Origin: Bacillota bacterium
Lineage (GTDB): Bacteria; Bacillota; SHA-98; UBA4971
Direction: 5' to 3'
Length of the DNA: 64,000 nt
Assembly: GCA_030024085.1 (NCBI GenBank)
Contig: JASEJE010000003.1
Location: forward strand, 62,001 to 126,000
Shown here piece by piece: positions 37,423-47,081 of this stretch. Position 1 is the stretch's first letter. Each line of letters begins with the position of its first letter. Under the pieces are notes generated by a model. That model saw nothing but the letters and a program-made list of their open reading frames with translations, had not been told where the DNA came from and did no database searches. Made by a program: the position numbers and the translations under genes.

Positions 37423-38171
37423 CATCGGCCTTCTGCGGCGGCCCCATCCCGCTCTATCTCTTCGAGCAGCCGCTCGTCCTCCGGGGTAAGGCTCGCCGAA
37501 CGAAGGAGATCCGGACGCCTCTCGAGGGTTCTGGCGAGCGCTTGTTTTCGCCGCCAGATCCTCACCTTCTCGTGATCCCCTGAGACGAGCACCTCCGGCA
37601 CGGTCATGCCGCGGAACTCACGCGGCCTGGTGTACTGTGGGTAATCCAGCAATCCACTGGTGAACGACTCGGCAGCCACGGACTCCTCATCGAGCACTCC
37701 CGGGACAAGCCTCGTCAGCGCATCGATGATGACCATCGCAGGGAGTTCACCGCCGGTCAACACGTAATCACCGATGGATATCTCCTCGTGGACCAGCGCC
37801 TCCCTGACGCGCTCGTCCACGCCCTCATAATGCCCACATATCAGCACGAGACGTTGCTCCCGCGCCAGCCGCACCGCAGTCTCCTGGGTGAACACCCGCC
37901 CCTGCGGGCTCATCAGGATCACCCGGGCGGAACCAGGCGCTTCGCTCATCACATGTTCAACAGCGGCGAAGATGGGCTCGGGTTTCATGACCATCCCGGC
38001 TCCTCCGCCGAACGGATAATCGTCGGTCACCCTGTGCTTGTCCCGGGCGAACTCCCTTATGTCGTGGACGTGGATCTCCACGAGCCCGCGTTCCCTGGCG
38101 CGCGCGACGATGCTTTCGGAAAGCGGCCCGGAGAACATCCCGGGGAAGATGGTGAGCACATCGATCCTCAA
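37419..38171 (-). CDS. trmD: tRNA (guanine-N1-)-methyltransferase
   Basis: TrmD forms m1G37 in tRNA and prevents frameshifting. The SPOUT trefoil-knot motifs are clear: [63 protein letters not shown]. The 250-residue length is standard. The ATG at 38171 follows the rimM stop by 10 bp. Confidence 0.97.
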   Translation of the reverse strand: MRIDVLTIFPGMFSGPLSESIVARARERGLVEIHVHDIREFARDKHRVTDDYPFGGGAGMVMKPEPIFAAVEHVMSEAPGSARVILMSPQGRVFTQETAVRLAREQRLVLICGHYEGVDERVREALVHEEISIGDYVLTGGELPAMVIIDALTRLVPGVLDEESVAAESFTSGLLDYPQYTRPREFRGMTVPEVLVSGDHEKVRIWRRKQALARTLERRPDLLRSASLTPEDERLLEEIERDGAAAEGRC

Positions 38172-38181
38172 CGCCAGCCAC

Positions 38182-38724
38182 CTACTCCAGCCCGGGAATG
38201 AGCTCGATGGTCATCCGGCCGCGCTCGAGATCTATGCTCTTTACGATCTCACGTACAGCCGGCACCAGGACCGTCCTTCCCGGACGTCCGCCGGGCCCGT
38301 TCACCTTGACCTCATAGATGTCGTTGGCGACGCCGCGGACGACCCGCGTCACCTTCCCGAGGCGGCGGCCCTCCGTGGTGACCACGTCGAGGCCCTCTAT
38401 CTCGTAGAAATAGTAGCGCCCCGGCTCGAGCGGCCATGTCTCTGACCTTGGAACCTCAAGGATCGCCCCCCGCAACTTCTCGGCGTCGTCCACGGAGTCT
38501 ACCCCGGCGAACTTCATGACCACAAAACCCCGGTGCTGTCGTGCGCTTTCCACCTTGAGGACCGCGACGCCATCCCCCGTGCGGGCCCGGAGCCTCAGAG
38601 ACGGTCTGAACCGGTCCGGGAAATCGGTCAGCGGCAGGGCCCTGACCTCGCCACGGATCCCCTGTGGGGCGGTCACCTCGGCCACCGCAACGAACTCACA
38701 GGTCATGTTCGGTTGCACGGTCAC
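38182..38724 (-). CDS. rimM: Ribosome maturation factor RimM
   Basis: RimM assists assembly of the 30S head. The N-terminal RimM domain shows [23 protein letters not shown] and the C-terminal PRC-barrel [25 protein letters not shown] followed by [26 protein letters not shown]. The GTG at 38724 overlaps the khpA stop (GTGA); an ATG six codons in is an alternative. 180 aa is close to the family length. Confidence 0.95.
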   Translation of the reverse strand: MTVQPNMTCEFVAVAEVTAPQGIRGEVRALPLTDFPDRFRPSLRLRARTGDGVAVLKVESARQHRGFVVMKFAGVDSVDDAEKLRGAILEVPRSETWPLEPGRYYFYEIEGLDVVTTEGRRLGKVTRVVRGVANDIYEVKVNGPGGRPGRTVLVPAVREIVKSIDLERGRMTIELIPGLE

Positions 38725-38951
38725 ACGATCTCCACGGTAACCTTCTTGCCCTGCCGCGCCCCCACGGATCTCACGAGCATCCTCATGGCCTTCGCAGTCC
38801 TGCCGGACCTCCCGATGAGCTTCCCCTTTTCGTCGGGATCGCAGGACACCTCGTACACGGTGTACCCGTCGGCGCCCGAGACGTCCGCCACTTTCACGCC
38901 ATCCGGATTATCCACGAGGTTCCTGGCGATGAACTCTACAAGCTGCTTCAT
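38721..38951 (-). CDS. khpA: KH-domain RNA-binding protein KhpA (YlqC)
   Basis: A 76-residue single KH domain with the RNA-binding GxxG loop as [11 protein letters not shown]. The N-terminal [17 protein letters not shown] is typical of YlqC/KhpA, which pairs with KhpB as an RNA chaperone linked to cell elongation in Gram-positives. It sits between rpsP and rimM as in Bacillus and overlaps rpsP by four bases. Confidence 0.92.
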   Translation of the reverse strand: MKQLVEFIARNLVDNPDGVKVADVSGADGYTVYEVSCDPDEKGKLIGRSGRTAKAMRMLVRSVGARQGKKVTVEIV

Positions 38952-39229
38952 ATGGCTTTCGCCTCACGAGACGCGGCCTGCCCGGCCGCATCGACGCCCG
39001 CCCTCGCGAGCAGGGATTTCGCGGAATCCGTCGGAAGAGCCCCCTTCTTCAGCCACTCCGCGGCCTTCTCGCGGTCCACCTCCAGGGTTTCAGGGCTCGT
39101 CCTGGGGTTGTAATGGCCAAGGATCTCGATGAACCGCCCATCCCGCGGGTAGCGGCTGTCGGCGACGACGATCCTGTAAGAAGCCTGCTTCTTTGCCCCC
39201 GTCCTCAAGAGCCGTATCCTTACTGCCAA
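38948..39229 (-). CDS. rpsP: 30S ribosomal protein bS16
   Basis: The 93-residue protein starts [34 protein letters not shown], the bS16 signature, and continues [12 protein letters not shown]. The C-terminal 15 residues are Ala-rich and not conserved. It follows ffh by 38 bp and overlaps khpA by ATGA. Confidence 0.97.
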   Translation of the reverse strand: MAVRIRLLRTGAKKQASYRIVVADSRYPRDGRFIEILGHYNPRTSPETLEVDREKAAEWLKKGALPTDSAKSLLARAGVDAAGQAASREAKAI

Positions 39230-39267
39230 GTTGTGTCACCTCCCGTCGCCCGGTTTCCCGGACCGGC

Positions 39268-40623
39268 CTATTTGACAAACGGGAATGCGCCTTTTCGCAT
39301 AGCGCGATGGGCAGCTTTCTCGGCGCCCCCGAATTGCCGAAGCATATCCCTCACCTGGTCGAACTGGCGCAGGACGCTGTTTACGTCCTGGATGCGCGTG
39401 CCGCTCCCTCGGGCAATCCTCTTTCGCCGGCTGCCGTCGATGATCGCCGGGTTCCTTCTCTCCTCCGGCGTCATGGAGCATACTATCGCCTCGACGCGCT
39501 TGAGCTGGCCCTCATCGACCTTGAAGTCGGAGACCCCCCGCATGCGCCCCATGCCAGGGATCATGGATAGTATCTCATCGAGAGGCCCGATCTTTCTCAT
39601 CTGGCGGAGCTGGTCCGCGAAGTCTTCCAGGGTGAACTCGTTGGTCCTGATCTTCTCGGCGAGCTTGCGGGCTTTTGTCTCGTCGTACGCCGCCTCAGCC
39701 TTCTCGATGAGGCTGAGGACGTCCCCCATGCCGAGGATGCGCGATGCCATCCTGTCGGGGTAAAACGGCTCGAGGGACTCAACCTTCTCGCCGACCCCCA
39801 CGAACTTCACGGGCTTGCCCGTCACGGCCCTCGTCGAAAGCGCCGCACCGCCGCGGGCGTCGCCATCGAGTTTGGTCAGGACGATGCCCGTAAGTCCCAG
39901 CCGCTCATTGAACGTGGCTGCGACGTTCACGGCGTCCTGGCCCGTCATGGCGTCCACCACCAGCAGCATCTCGGACGGGCTCGTCTCAGCCTTCATCCGT
40001 GCAAGTTCATCCATGAGTTCGTCGTCTATATGGAGCCGCCCGGCGGTGTCGATGATCACCACGTCGCGGCCGATAGACGATGCCCTGGCCATCGCTTGCT
40101 GTGCAACGCGGACCGCGTCGTCGCCCTCGCGCGTCGCGACCACATCGACCCCGACCTTCTCGCCCAGCACCTGAAGCTGGCGGATGGCGGCAGGGCGCCT
40201 GGTGTCGGCAGCGACCAGAATCGGGTGCTTGCCCTGCCTCTTGAGGAGGTTTGCGAGCTTGGCTGCGGTGGTGGTCTTGCCGGATCCCTGAAGGCCCACG
40301 AGCATTATGACGGTCGGAGGCCTCGGGCTGAACTGGATCTTGCTCTCGCGGCCTCCCATGAGCTCGGTGAGCTCGGAGTTGACTATCTTTATGACCTGCT
40401 GGCCAGGGGTGAGGCTTGCAGTTACCTCCTGGCCGCACGCCCGCTCGCGCACCTTTGCGATGAAGTCGCGGACGACCTTGAAGTTCACGTCTGCCTCGAG
40501 AAGGGCTATGCGCACCTCGCGCAGGGCCTCGTCCACATCGCGCTCGCCGAGCTTGCCTTTGCTGCGCAGCCTGCGGAACGTCTCCTGCAGCCGCGCCGTC
40601 AGGTTTTCGAACGTAGACCCCAC
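39268..40623 (-). CDS. ffh: Signal recognition particle protein Ffh
   Basis: SRP54 GTPase that binds signal peptides with 4.5S RNA. The N domain (FENLTARLQETFRRLRSKG) is followed by the G domain with GLQGSGKTTTAAKLA (G1), DTAGRLHIDDELM (G3) and TKLDGDARGGAALS (G4), then the Met-rich M domain (MIPGMGRMRG..., SMTPEERRNP). The GTG at 40623 gives 451 aa; GAGAGGAG abuts it and the predicted transcript start is only about 15 nt upstream, so the start is likely but not certain. Confidence 0.95.
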   Translation of the reverse strand: MGSTFENLTARLQETFRRLRSKGKLGERDVDEALREVRIALLEADVNFKVVRDFIAKVRERACGQEVTASLTPGQQVIKIVNSELTELMGGRESKIQFSPRPPTVIMLVGLQGSGKTTTAAKLANLLKRQGKHPILVAADTRRPAAIRQLQVLGEKVGVDVVATREGDDAVRVAQQAMARASSIGRDVVIIDTAGRLHIDDELMDELARMKAETSPSEMLLVVDAMTGQDAVNVAATFNERLGLTGIVLTKLDGDARGGAALSTRAVTGKPVKFVGVGEKVESLEPFYPDRMASRILGMGDVLSLIEKAEAAYDETKARKLAEKIRTNEFTLEDFADQLRQMRKIGPLDEILSMIPGMGRMRGVSDFKVDEGQLKRVEAIVCSMTPEERRNPAIIDGSRRKRIARGSGTRIQDVNSVLRQFDQVRDMLRQFGGAEKAAHRAMRKGAFPFVK

Positions 40624-40644
40624 CTCCTCTCGACTCACGCAAGT

Positions 40645-40673
40645 AGTATACACTGCGCCACTCGTGGAGTCAA
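40645..40673 (-). promoter_or_regulatory. Vegetative promoter of ffh
   Basis: TTGACT (40673-40668) and TATACT (40650-40645), 17 bp apart on the minus strand. The -35 box contains the TGA stop of ftsY, so ffh can be transcribed apart from ftsY. Confidence 0.78.
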
Positions 40674-41746
40674 TTAAGAACGCGCCGGGCAAAGAGCGCG
40701 TCGGCGAACTCTACAGGGTCGAAGTCGCGCAGGTCCTCCACTCCTTCTCCGATGCCGACGAGCTTGACAGGGATGCCAAGCTCCTCCCGGATCGCCAGCA
40801 CGACCCCGCCTTTCGCCGTGCCGTCCAGCTTGGTCAGGGCTATCCCCGTGACATCCACCGCGTCCTTGAAAGTCCGCGCCTGGGCGATGGCGTTCTGCCC
40901 ACTGGTCGCATCGAGTACGAGGAGCACCTCGTGGGGAGCGCCGGGGATCTCCCTCTCGACCACCCTGCGGACTTTCTTCAGCTCCTCCATGAGGTTCATC
41001 CGTGTATGCAGGCGCCCCGCGGTGTCGAGGATGACGTAGTCCGCCCTGCGCGCTTTCGCAGCCTGGCAGGCATCATAGGCCACGGCTCCCGGGTCGCCCC
41101 CCTCCTCGTGCCGGATGACATCGGCGCCCGCCCTCTCGCCCCATATCTCCAGTTGCTCGATGGCAGCCGCTCTGAATGTATCTGATGCGCCGAGGATCAC
41201 CTTCGCCCCTTCCGCGCGGAACCTGTGACCCAGCTTGCCCACGGTCGTGGTCTTGCCGGTGCCGTTAACTCCGACCACCATGACGACGGTGGTGCCCGAC
41301 GGTGCCTTCGCAAGCGGTTCCCGCGGCCCCAGCACATCCAGGACCTCCTCCTTGAGGTGCTTCATCAGATCCTTCTCGCCGCCGCCCTGTCTCACCTCGG
41401 CAGCCCCCGCCTCGAGGCCCCGAAGAAGCCTTTCGGTGGCCTTCACCCCCACGTCTGCCTGGAGAAGGATGGCCTCGAGCTCCTCGAAGAACTCCTCATC
41501 CAGGACGGGCCTGCGGCCGAAGAGCGCCTCGACCTTCCCCACGAGCCCGTCCCTCGTGCGGGCGAGCCGTTCGGTCAGGCGGGCGAGCACTCCGCGGGCC
41601 TCCCCCGCCTCCGTAACCCTCCCGTCGGCGTCGGCGGACGGGGCACCGGCCTCAGAAGGCGGTCGCGGCCTCGTGTCGTCCTTCACCTCATCCCTCGTGA
41701 ACAGCCTCTTTACGAACCGTCCCACGCCACCACCTGGTGCGCCCAT
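40670..41746 (-). CDS. ftsY: Signal recognition particle receptor FtsY
   Basis: SRP-receptor GTPase at the membrane. Motifs: GVNGTGKTTTVGKLGHRF (G1), GASDTFRAAAIEQL, DTAGRLHTRMNLM (G3), TKLDGTAKGGVVLA (G4). The first 60 residues are charged (TRDEVKDDTRPRPPSEAG) and variable as in other FtsY. The ATG at 41746 is assigned; a GTG seven codons in (GRFVKRLF) is an alternative start. It follows smc by 127 bp in the conserved smc-ftsY-ffh series. Confidence 0.95.
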   Translation of the reverse strand: MGAPGGGVGRFVKRLFTRDEVKDDTRPRPPSEAGAPSADADGRVTEAGEARGVLARLTERLARTRDGLVGKVEALFGRRPVLDEEFFEELEAILLQADVGVKATERLLRGLEAGAAEVRQGGGEKDLMKHLKEEVLDVLGPREPLAKAPSGTTVVMVVGVNGTGKTTTVGKLGHRFRAEGAKVILGASDTFRAAAIEQLEIWGERAGADVIRHEEGGDPGAVAYDACQAAKARRADYVILDTAGRLHTRMNLMEELKKVRRVVEREIPGAPHEVLLVLDATSGQNAIAQARTFKDAVDVTGIALTKLDGTAKGGVVLAIREELGIPVKLVGIGEGVEDLRDFDPVEFADALFARRVLN

Positions 41747-41873
41747 ATCCTCGCGCTCACACCCTTCAGTACCTTCAAAGGGCCGGCGGCCGAAAGCCCC
41801 GCGCCCCCGATATGATCCCCGGCCACGGGCTCCCCTATCCCGCGTGGCGGAACCGCCGCGGGCAGCGCATCAT

Positions 41874-44800
41874 TCACGCCGTCTCCTGCTGCCTCATCCC
41901 CGCATCTTCTATCCTTATGGAGATCAGCTTCGATATGCCTGACTCCTCCATCGTAACCCCGTAGAGGGCATCCGCCGCCTCCATCGTCCCCTTCCTGTGA
42001 GTCACCACGATGAACTGGCTTCGGGATGCGGCGTCCCTCAAGAGCTCGGTGAACCTGGCCACGTTGGCCTCGTCGAGCGCCGCGTCGACCTCGTCCAGCA
42101 CGCAGAACGGGCTCGGTCGCACCTCGAGGAGGGCAAACACGAGGGCGGCGGCGGAAAGCGCCCTCTCCCCGGCTGAAAGCAGGCTCAGGCTCTGAAGCCT
42201 CTTGCCTGGCGGCTCGGCCACGATCTCGATCCCCGAGGCGGGCGAGCCCTCGTCGGTCATCACGAGGTCAGCCCTGCCGCCCCCGAAGAGGCGCGCAAAC
42301 GTCCTCCCGAACGCGGTCCTTATGGCGCCGAGCGTTTCCTTGAAACGCCTTTCGCTCTCACGGTCTGAGCGCTCCATGATCCCTCCGAGGAACGCCCTGG
42401 CCTTCACGACGTCGTCCAGGCCGGACGAAAGCTCCCCGTGGCGCGCCCTGAGCCCCTCGTAGACATCGACGACCCCGGGGTCGACGGGCCCAAGGGCCTC
42501 AATCTGCAGCCTGAGCGACCTGGCTCTCGCCCGGGCCTCATCCGTGTCGGTTATCCCGAACGCGCGTCCCCTGGCCTCATCAAGTGTGAGATGGTACACG
42601 CGCTCCAGCTCATCACTGATCCTGCCCGCTTTCTCGGCGAGCCCGGCTTCCTCGATGGTCAGCGAGGCTTTCGCCCTTTGGAGGTCCTCAAGCTCGCCCT
42701 GGCACAGCCGCAACCTCGACTCCTTCTGCGCCACCCGGCGAACGAGGTCGCGCCTGGCCTCCCTGGCCGAAGCAAGGGCCTCATCCACTCCCGCCCTCTC
42801 GCGGGAAAGCGACTCCACCTGCGCCGTAGCCGAAGCCATGTCGTCGTTCGCCGACAGGTGTGTGCCTGCGACGTGCGAAAGCTCAGCCTCCCGCGCCTCG
42901 ATCTCAAGGGCGAGATCCCGCATCCGCGCGTCCAGCGCCTGTATCTCCCCGCGCAGCCCCGCGGCCTCCTGGGTGAGGGCAGCCATCTTCACCCGGAGGT
43001 CCGTCACGGCCCGTCCGACCTCCTGTCGCTTGCGCGCGATCTCCTCGAGATCCTGGGCAATCTTTGCCTGGGACCGGGCAAGCTCCCTACCGGCCTCCTC
43101 GAGCCGGGCACGCCTGGTCTCGAGTTGTCTCTTGAGCTCCTCGCGGGAGCCGTCGCTCTTCGCCGACGAGTCGATCTCGTCCTGCAGCACCTTCACCCTG
43201 GAACGGGCTTTCTCGATATCCCGCAGCGCTTGGAGATGTGCTGCCTCGGCCCGCGCGGCGTCCAGCTCGAGGGCCTGTTTCCTGGCCCGTGCATCCTCAA
43301 GGGACCTCTCCATATTCGTGACTTCATCCTGCGCCGCCGCCGCTGCGACTGCGACACTATCCTCCGCCTCGCCCAGCCTCGAGAGGCTCTCCTCGAGATC
43401 CGCAAGGCGTCGTTTCAACGCAAGCGGAGTCTCTCGCTGCCTCGCCCGCCGGCTGCCACCCGAGATCGCCCCGCCCGGCAGCGCGAGATCGCCGTCGAGG
43501 GTCACCACCTTGAGGCGCGTGCCGCTGGCCCGTGCCACCCGCACCGCAACATCGAGGTCCTTCACAACCACGGTGCGCCCGAGGAGATGCTCCACGGCCC
43601 TTTGCACCCGCTCTTCGCACGACACGAGCGCTGACGCCCTGCCGACCACTCCCCCCAGCGAGAGCGCGGCCTCTTCCGCCCGTGCAAGCTCGCCCGGCCT
43701 GACGAGATCGAGCGGGAGGAAGGTGGCCCTTCCCAGGCTCCGCTCTTTGAGATAACGCACCGCCGCCCTGGCGTGGACGTCTCCCTCCACTATGATATCT
43801 GAAAGGGCCTGTCCAAGGGCAGACTCGATCGCAACCTCGTACTCCTGGGGAACGCTGATGCAATCGGCAACCGTCCCAACCACCCCTGCAAGCTCGCCCC
43901 GCCCCGCACCAGCGAGCACGGCGCGGGCGCCATAGGGATACCACTCGCCTTCGGAGGCAAGCCTCCTCAGCGTGTTCATCTCGAGCGACTCCTCGCGCGC
44001 CTTCGCCTGGAGCGCCTGTCTCTTCGCCACGAGAGCTCTGAGGTTCTGCCGTTCGGCGCTGATGCTGCGCTCGAGGTCCGCCATCTCCCGGGAGGCGGCG
44101 CGGACCCCTGCTGCGATCTGCTCTCGCCTTGCGGCCTCCCGGGCCGCGAGGCTCTCAGCCTCTGAGAGCTCCGCCAGCGCAGCATCGACCTCCCTCTTCT
44201 CTCGCTCCAGGTGTCTTGCCTGGGTGGCCTCCTCCAGCGCCATCCTGGCCAGCTCGTTCCTGGCGTCCGCCACAGAAGACAGGACCTCTATGATATCGGC
44301 CTTGACTTTCCCGGCGGCCTCCTCGCTCGCCCTCTGCCGCTCGGCAAGGACTGCTTCCTCGGACTCGAGCGAATCGAGCTCAAGCGCAGCGGCATCGAGC
44401 CAGGACGAGATCTCGGCGAGCCTGGCGTTCTTCGCCGCACTCTCGCTCGTGCATCCCGCCAGGCGCTCCCTGTCCTTTTCCACGGCCTCGGTAAGAGCCT
44501 GCGCCTGGGCTACTTGCATCTCCGCCCGCTCTCTTGCAAGTGAGATCCTGCCCTCGGCTTTCTCGACCTCCGCTGCAAGCCAGGCGGACCGCTCCTGCAG
44601 GCGGTCGCGCTCGTCTTCTATCGAAGCGAGCGTCTCTCTATCCCTGGCGATCTCATCCACCAGGGACTCCCGGACCCCGCCCTCGTCCCCCAGCTTCCTA
44701 TCGATCTCCGAGAGCGCCTGCGCAAGCGCCGATCGCCTTTCCTCGAGAGCGTCGAGTTCGCCCAGTGCGAGGCTCACCTCGAGCCCAGCCAGCTCCTCGC

Positions 44801-45455
44801 TGCATTCACGGAACCTGCGCGCCTCGTCAGCCTTCGCAGCCAGCGGCTCCATCTGCCTCGATAGCTCCCCCAGCACATCACGCACGCGGATCGCACAGGC
44901 ATCAGCGGCCGCAAGCCGCCTTTCGGCCTCGGCCCTGCGCGCCTTGTACCTGTGTATCCCCGCAGCTTCCTCGAAGAACGCCCTGCGCTCGTCGGATCCC
45001 GCCCCGAGGATGGCATCTATCTTGCCCTGCTCTATGACGGAATAGCCCTCCTTGCCCGCACCGGTATCCATAAAGAGGGCCTGGATGTCTCTCAGGCGAC
45101 AGGGGGTGCCGCAGATAGAGAACTCGCTCTCGCCGGAGCGGTAGACGCGCCTGGCCACGGCGACCTCCACGAAGTCCACGGGAAGCTCGCCGTCCACGTT
45201 GTCGAAAACCAGGGTGACCTCGGCAAATCCCAGGGGCTTCCTCGCACCTGAGCCGGCGAAGATGACGTCTTCCATGCGGGTTCCCCGGAGGATCCGCGCG
45301 CTCTGCTCGCCAAGAACCCACCTGATGGCATCAGCGAGGTTGCTCTTGCCGCTTCCGTTCGGGCCCACGATGGCGGTCACACCTGGTGAGAACTCGAGCT
45401 CCGATTTATCTGCAAAGGATTTGAACCCGTAAAGCTCCATCCGTTTGAGGTACAA
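41874..45455 (-). CDS. smc: Chromosome segregation protein SMC
   Basis: Condensin ATPase. At 1193 residues it has the usual length: Walker A GPNGSGKSNLADAIRWVLGEQ, long coiled coil, hinge (about residues 500-650, with GELAGVVGTVADCISVPQEYE), second coiled coil, then the ABC signature LLSAGERALSAAALVFALLE and Walker B PFCVLDEVDAALDEANV. The TTG at 45455 (LYLKRMELYGFKSFA) has GGGGAGGA 9 nt upstream; upstream codons in the same frame belong to an element relic. Confidence 0.97.
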   Translation of the reverse strand: MYLKRMELYGFKSFADKSELEFSPGVTAIVGPNGSGKSNLADAIRWVLGEQSARILRGTRMEDVIFAGSGARKPLGFAEVTLVFDNVDGELPVDFVEVAVARRVYRSGESEFSICGTPCRLRDIQALFMDTGAGKEGYSVIEQGKIDAILGAGSDERRAFFEEAAGIHRYKARRAEAERRLAAADACAIRVRDVLGELSRQMEPLAAKADEARRFRECSEELAGLEVSLALGELDALEERRSALAQALSEIDRKLGDEGGVRESLVDEIARDRETLASIEDERDRLQERSAWLAAEVEKAEGRISLARERAEMQVAQAQALTEAVEKDRERLAGCTSESAAKNARLAEISSWLDAAALELDSLESEEAVLAERQRASEEAAGKVKADIIEVLSSVADARNELARMALEEATQARHLEREKREVDAALAELSEAESLAAREAARREQIAAGVRAASREMADLERSISAERQNLRALVAKRQALQAKAREESLEMNTLRRLASEGEWYPYGARAVLAGAGRGELAGVVGTVADCISVPQEYEVAIESALGQALSDIIVEGDVHARAAVRYLKERSLGRATFLPLDLVRPGELARAEEAALSLGGVVGRASALVSCEERVQRAVEHLLGRTVVVKDLDVAVRVARASGTRLKVVTLDGDLALPGGAISGGSRRARQRETPLALKRRLADLEESLSRLGEAEDSVAVAAAAAQDEVTNMERSLEDARARKQALELDAARAEAAHLQALRDIEKARSRVKVLQDEIDSSAKSDGSREELKRQLETRRARLEEAGRELARSQAKIAQDLEEIARKRQEVGRAVTDLRVKMAALTQEAAGLRGEIQALDARMRDLALEIEAREAELSHVAGTHLSANDDMASATAQVESLSRERAGVDEALASAREARRDLVRRVAQKESRLRLCQGELEDLQRAKASLTIEEAGLAEKAGRISDELERVYHLTLDEARGRAFGITDTDEARARARSLRLQIEALGPVDPGVVDVYEGLRARHGELSSGLDDVVKARAFLGGIMERSDRESERRFKETLGAIRTAFGRTFARLFGGGRADLVMTDEGSPASGIEIVAEPPGKRLQSLSLLSAGERALSAAALVFALLEVRPSPFCVLDEVDAALDEANVARFTELLRDAASRSQFIVVTHRKGTMEAADALYGVTMEESGISKLISIRIEDAGMRQQETA

Positions 45456-45514
45456 GCTGAATCCTCCCCACGGCGCGGCCTTCGCCTTGCCGCGCCGCCT
45501 CAGGTCAGGCCGGA

Positions 45515-45650
45515 GCCACTGTCGTAAAGCTTGCCAGTGCTTCAACGACGGGGCGTCAAAACCCGGCCGCTTGTCTGCAAGCAGAATCCGGCCGACCTGC
45601 CCCTTTTGGAACGCCGTCCCATGGGTGCAACACCGGCATCCAGATATGAG
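45515..45650 (-). repeat. Decayed E-family element upstream of smc
   Basis: TTGCCAGTGCTTCAACGACGGGGCG near 45527 and GGGTGCAACACCGGCA near 45625 match the two sides of the E core in the minus orientation, separated by one hairpin-like stretch CGGCCGC...CGGCCG that replaces the usual pair. The termini are not recognisable. The 294-bp gap between smc and the sigma-factor gene holds no gene; a TACAAT near 45693 could be part of a weak smc promoter. Confidence 0.55.
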
Positions 45651-45749
45651 GCGCCGACCCGAGTCGACACAGATCGCCCCAGGTGGCACTGGTATTGTAT
45701 CACAGCGCCAGCGAAAAGAGAATCATCCAGCGCAGGGAGAAGGCCCCGT

Positions 45750-46442
45750 CTAAAGGCTGACGCGGACCTCCATGCAGAGGTCGCGCCGCTTACGCACCTT
45801 CTCGGGGATCTCGGGATGGACGAGGGAGCCATATGTGTGGAGGAGGCGCCGCAGCTTGGCCTTCACGCGGGTACGCGCGTTGTCCACCGACTTCGAGTCG
45901 AGTCCCATGGCCTTGCCGATCTCACTGGTGGTATAACCCCGGAGCAAGAGGGCGGTCACGGTGTATTCGAGCATCGAGAGGTGGCTGCGCAGGACCTGTT
46001 CCACGCGCATCCTTGCCCACTCGTTCTCCACAACGGCCTCGGGGTCGACGTAGTCGCCTGCCAGGACGTCCAGGACCATCCTGGTCTCCTCCCTGTCCAC
46101 GTACGAGTAGAGCGATATTGCCTGGTTCAGGGCTTTCTGCTTGCTGCTGGTCTGCCGCCGCAGGCTGTTGTAGATCTTCCTGATGATACACAGGTACGCG
46201 AAGGAGCTGAACTTCACGCCGGGCTTTCCGGGGTCGTACTGGCGGATGGCATCCAAGAGGCCGACAAGGCCGTCCTGCATGAGATCCTCGAAGTCCGAGG
46301 CTGCAAGGCCCGGCGCGGTGGCACGCACTATGTGTCGCACCATCGGGACGTACTTTCGTATGAGGTCGTCTCGCGCAGCCTCCTGGCCAGACCTTGTCCG
46401 TTGCAGCAACTCCAGGTCAAGCTCCTGGTTGGTCTCGGACAT
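45750..46442 (-). CDS. SigH-like sigma-70 family RNA polymerase sigma factor
   Basis: A 230-residue sigma factor with region 2 (DDLIRKYVPMVRHIVRATAPGLAASDFEDLMQDGLVGLLDAIRQYDP, FSSFAYLCIIRKIYNSLRR) and region 4 (LEYTVTALLLRGYTTSEIGKAMGLDSKSVDNARTRVKAKL). The arrangement and the FSSFAYLCIIRKI stretch resemble SigH, the early-sporulation and stationary-phase sigma. In Bacillus sigH lies elsewhere, near rlmB; here it stands between spoVS and smc. The ATG at 46442 follows GAGGGGGATAGGAC. Subfamily assignment is by inspection and not certain. Confidence 0.8.
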   Translation of the reverse strand: MSETNQELDLELLQRTRSGQEAARDDLIRKYVPMVRHIVRATAPGLAASDFEDLMQDGLVGLLDAIRQYDPGKPGVKFSSFAYLCIIRKIYNSLRRQTSSKQKALNQAISLYSYVDREETRMVLDVLAGDYVDPEAVVENEWARMRVEQVLRSHLSMLEYTVTALLLRGYTTSEIGKAMGLDSKSVDNARTRVKAKLRRLLHTYGSLVHPEIPEKVRKRRDLCMEVRVSL

Positions 46443-46721
46443 GTCCTATCCCCCTCGGCAGGCCTTCTTGGCACTCGCTAAATATATACTGACTGCCGGG
46501 AAGGAATATGTTCTTTCGATGGGACATGATCTGCTTCTCAAGTGGGCAAGTTCATTCCGGGCCTGCCTGCCGACGGAGAAGAGGTAGCCGCCGAGATCCC
46601 CGTAACGCAATGAAACAGCCCACCTTCACGGCCGGGCCGCGAGTGCGGGCTGCGTGGCATCCATGATCCCCCATAAGATAAGCGGGTATGATTTCCCAGG
46701 AAGGTACCTCGCGCACCAGCA
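46443..46721. other. Gap between spoVS and the sigma-factor gene
   Basis: No gene or element is recognised in these 279 bp. An AT-rich patch near 46475-46485 (minus strand TATATATTTAG) may be the -10 region of the sigma-factor gene, but no convincing -35 could be matched. Confidence 0.35.
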
Positions 46722-46982
46722 TCACCTGGGCTCGACGATGAACTTTATGGCGGTCCTCTCCTCCCCGTCGATCTGGATCTCCGCGAAAGCTGGGATGGTC
46801 ACAAGGTCGATTCCGTTGGGCGCAACGAATCCTCGCGTGATAGCGATTGCCTTGACAGCCTGGTTAACAGCTCCTGCCCCAACCGCCTGAACCTCCGCGG
46901 ACCCCCTTTCTCTGAGCACCGCGGCAAGGGCGCCTGCCACCGACTTGGGCTTTGATTGCGCTGATACCTTTAGTACCTCCAC
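46722..46982 (-). CDS. spoVS: Stage V sporulation protein S
   Basis: SpoVS is an 86-residue Alba-like protein acting in coat and septum formation. The GTG at 46982 yields exactly 86 residues, VEVLKVSAQSKPKSVAGALAAVLRERG..., with the diagnostic VGAGAVNQAVKAIAITRGFVAPNG and the end IDGEERTAIKFIVEPR. GGGAGG stands upstream. The frame remains open to 47042, but those codons overlap the promoter and are not SpoVS-like. A near-consensus sigma-H promoter precedes it. Confidence 0.96.
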   Translation of the reverse strand: MEVLKVSAQSKPKSVAGALAAVLRERGSAEVQAVGAGAVNQAVKAIAITRGFVAPNGIDLVTIPAFAEIQIDGEERTAIKFIVEPR

Positions 46983-47036
46983 GCCTTCTACCTCCCATTC
47001 CCAGGTTTTGGACCATGCGCTTCTTGCCATATTTAT

Positions 47037-47063
47037 ATTCAACGCCCTATCAGAAGATCCTTC
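47037..47063 (-). promoter_or_regulatory. Sigma-H type promoter of spoVS
   Basis: On the minus strand GAAGGATCT (47063-47055) matches the sigma-H -35 consensus RWAGGAWWT at eight of nine positions, and TGAAT (47041-47037) matches the -10 HGAAT exactly, with a 13-bp spacer inside the allowed 12-14. spoVS of Bacillus subtilis is also sigma-H dependent. Confidence 0.75.
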
Positions 47064-47081
47064 GTTAGGCGCAATTTCTCG

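Noticed and set aside
41874-45689. 1271-residue SMC
   Set aside because: The first 78 codons lie in an element relic; TTG at 45455 has the ribosome-binding site and gives the family length.
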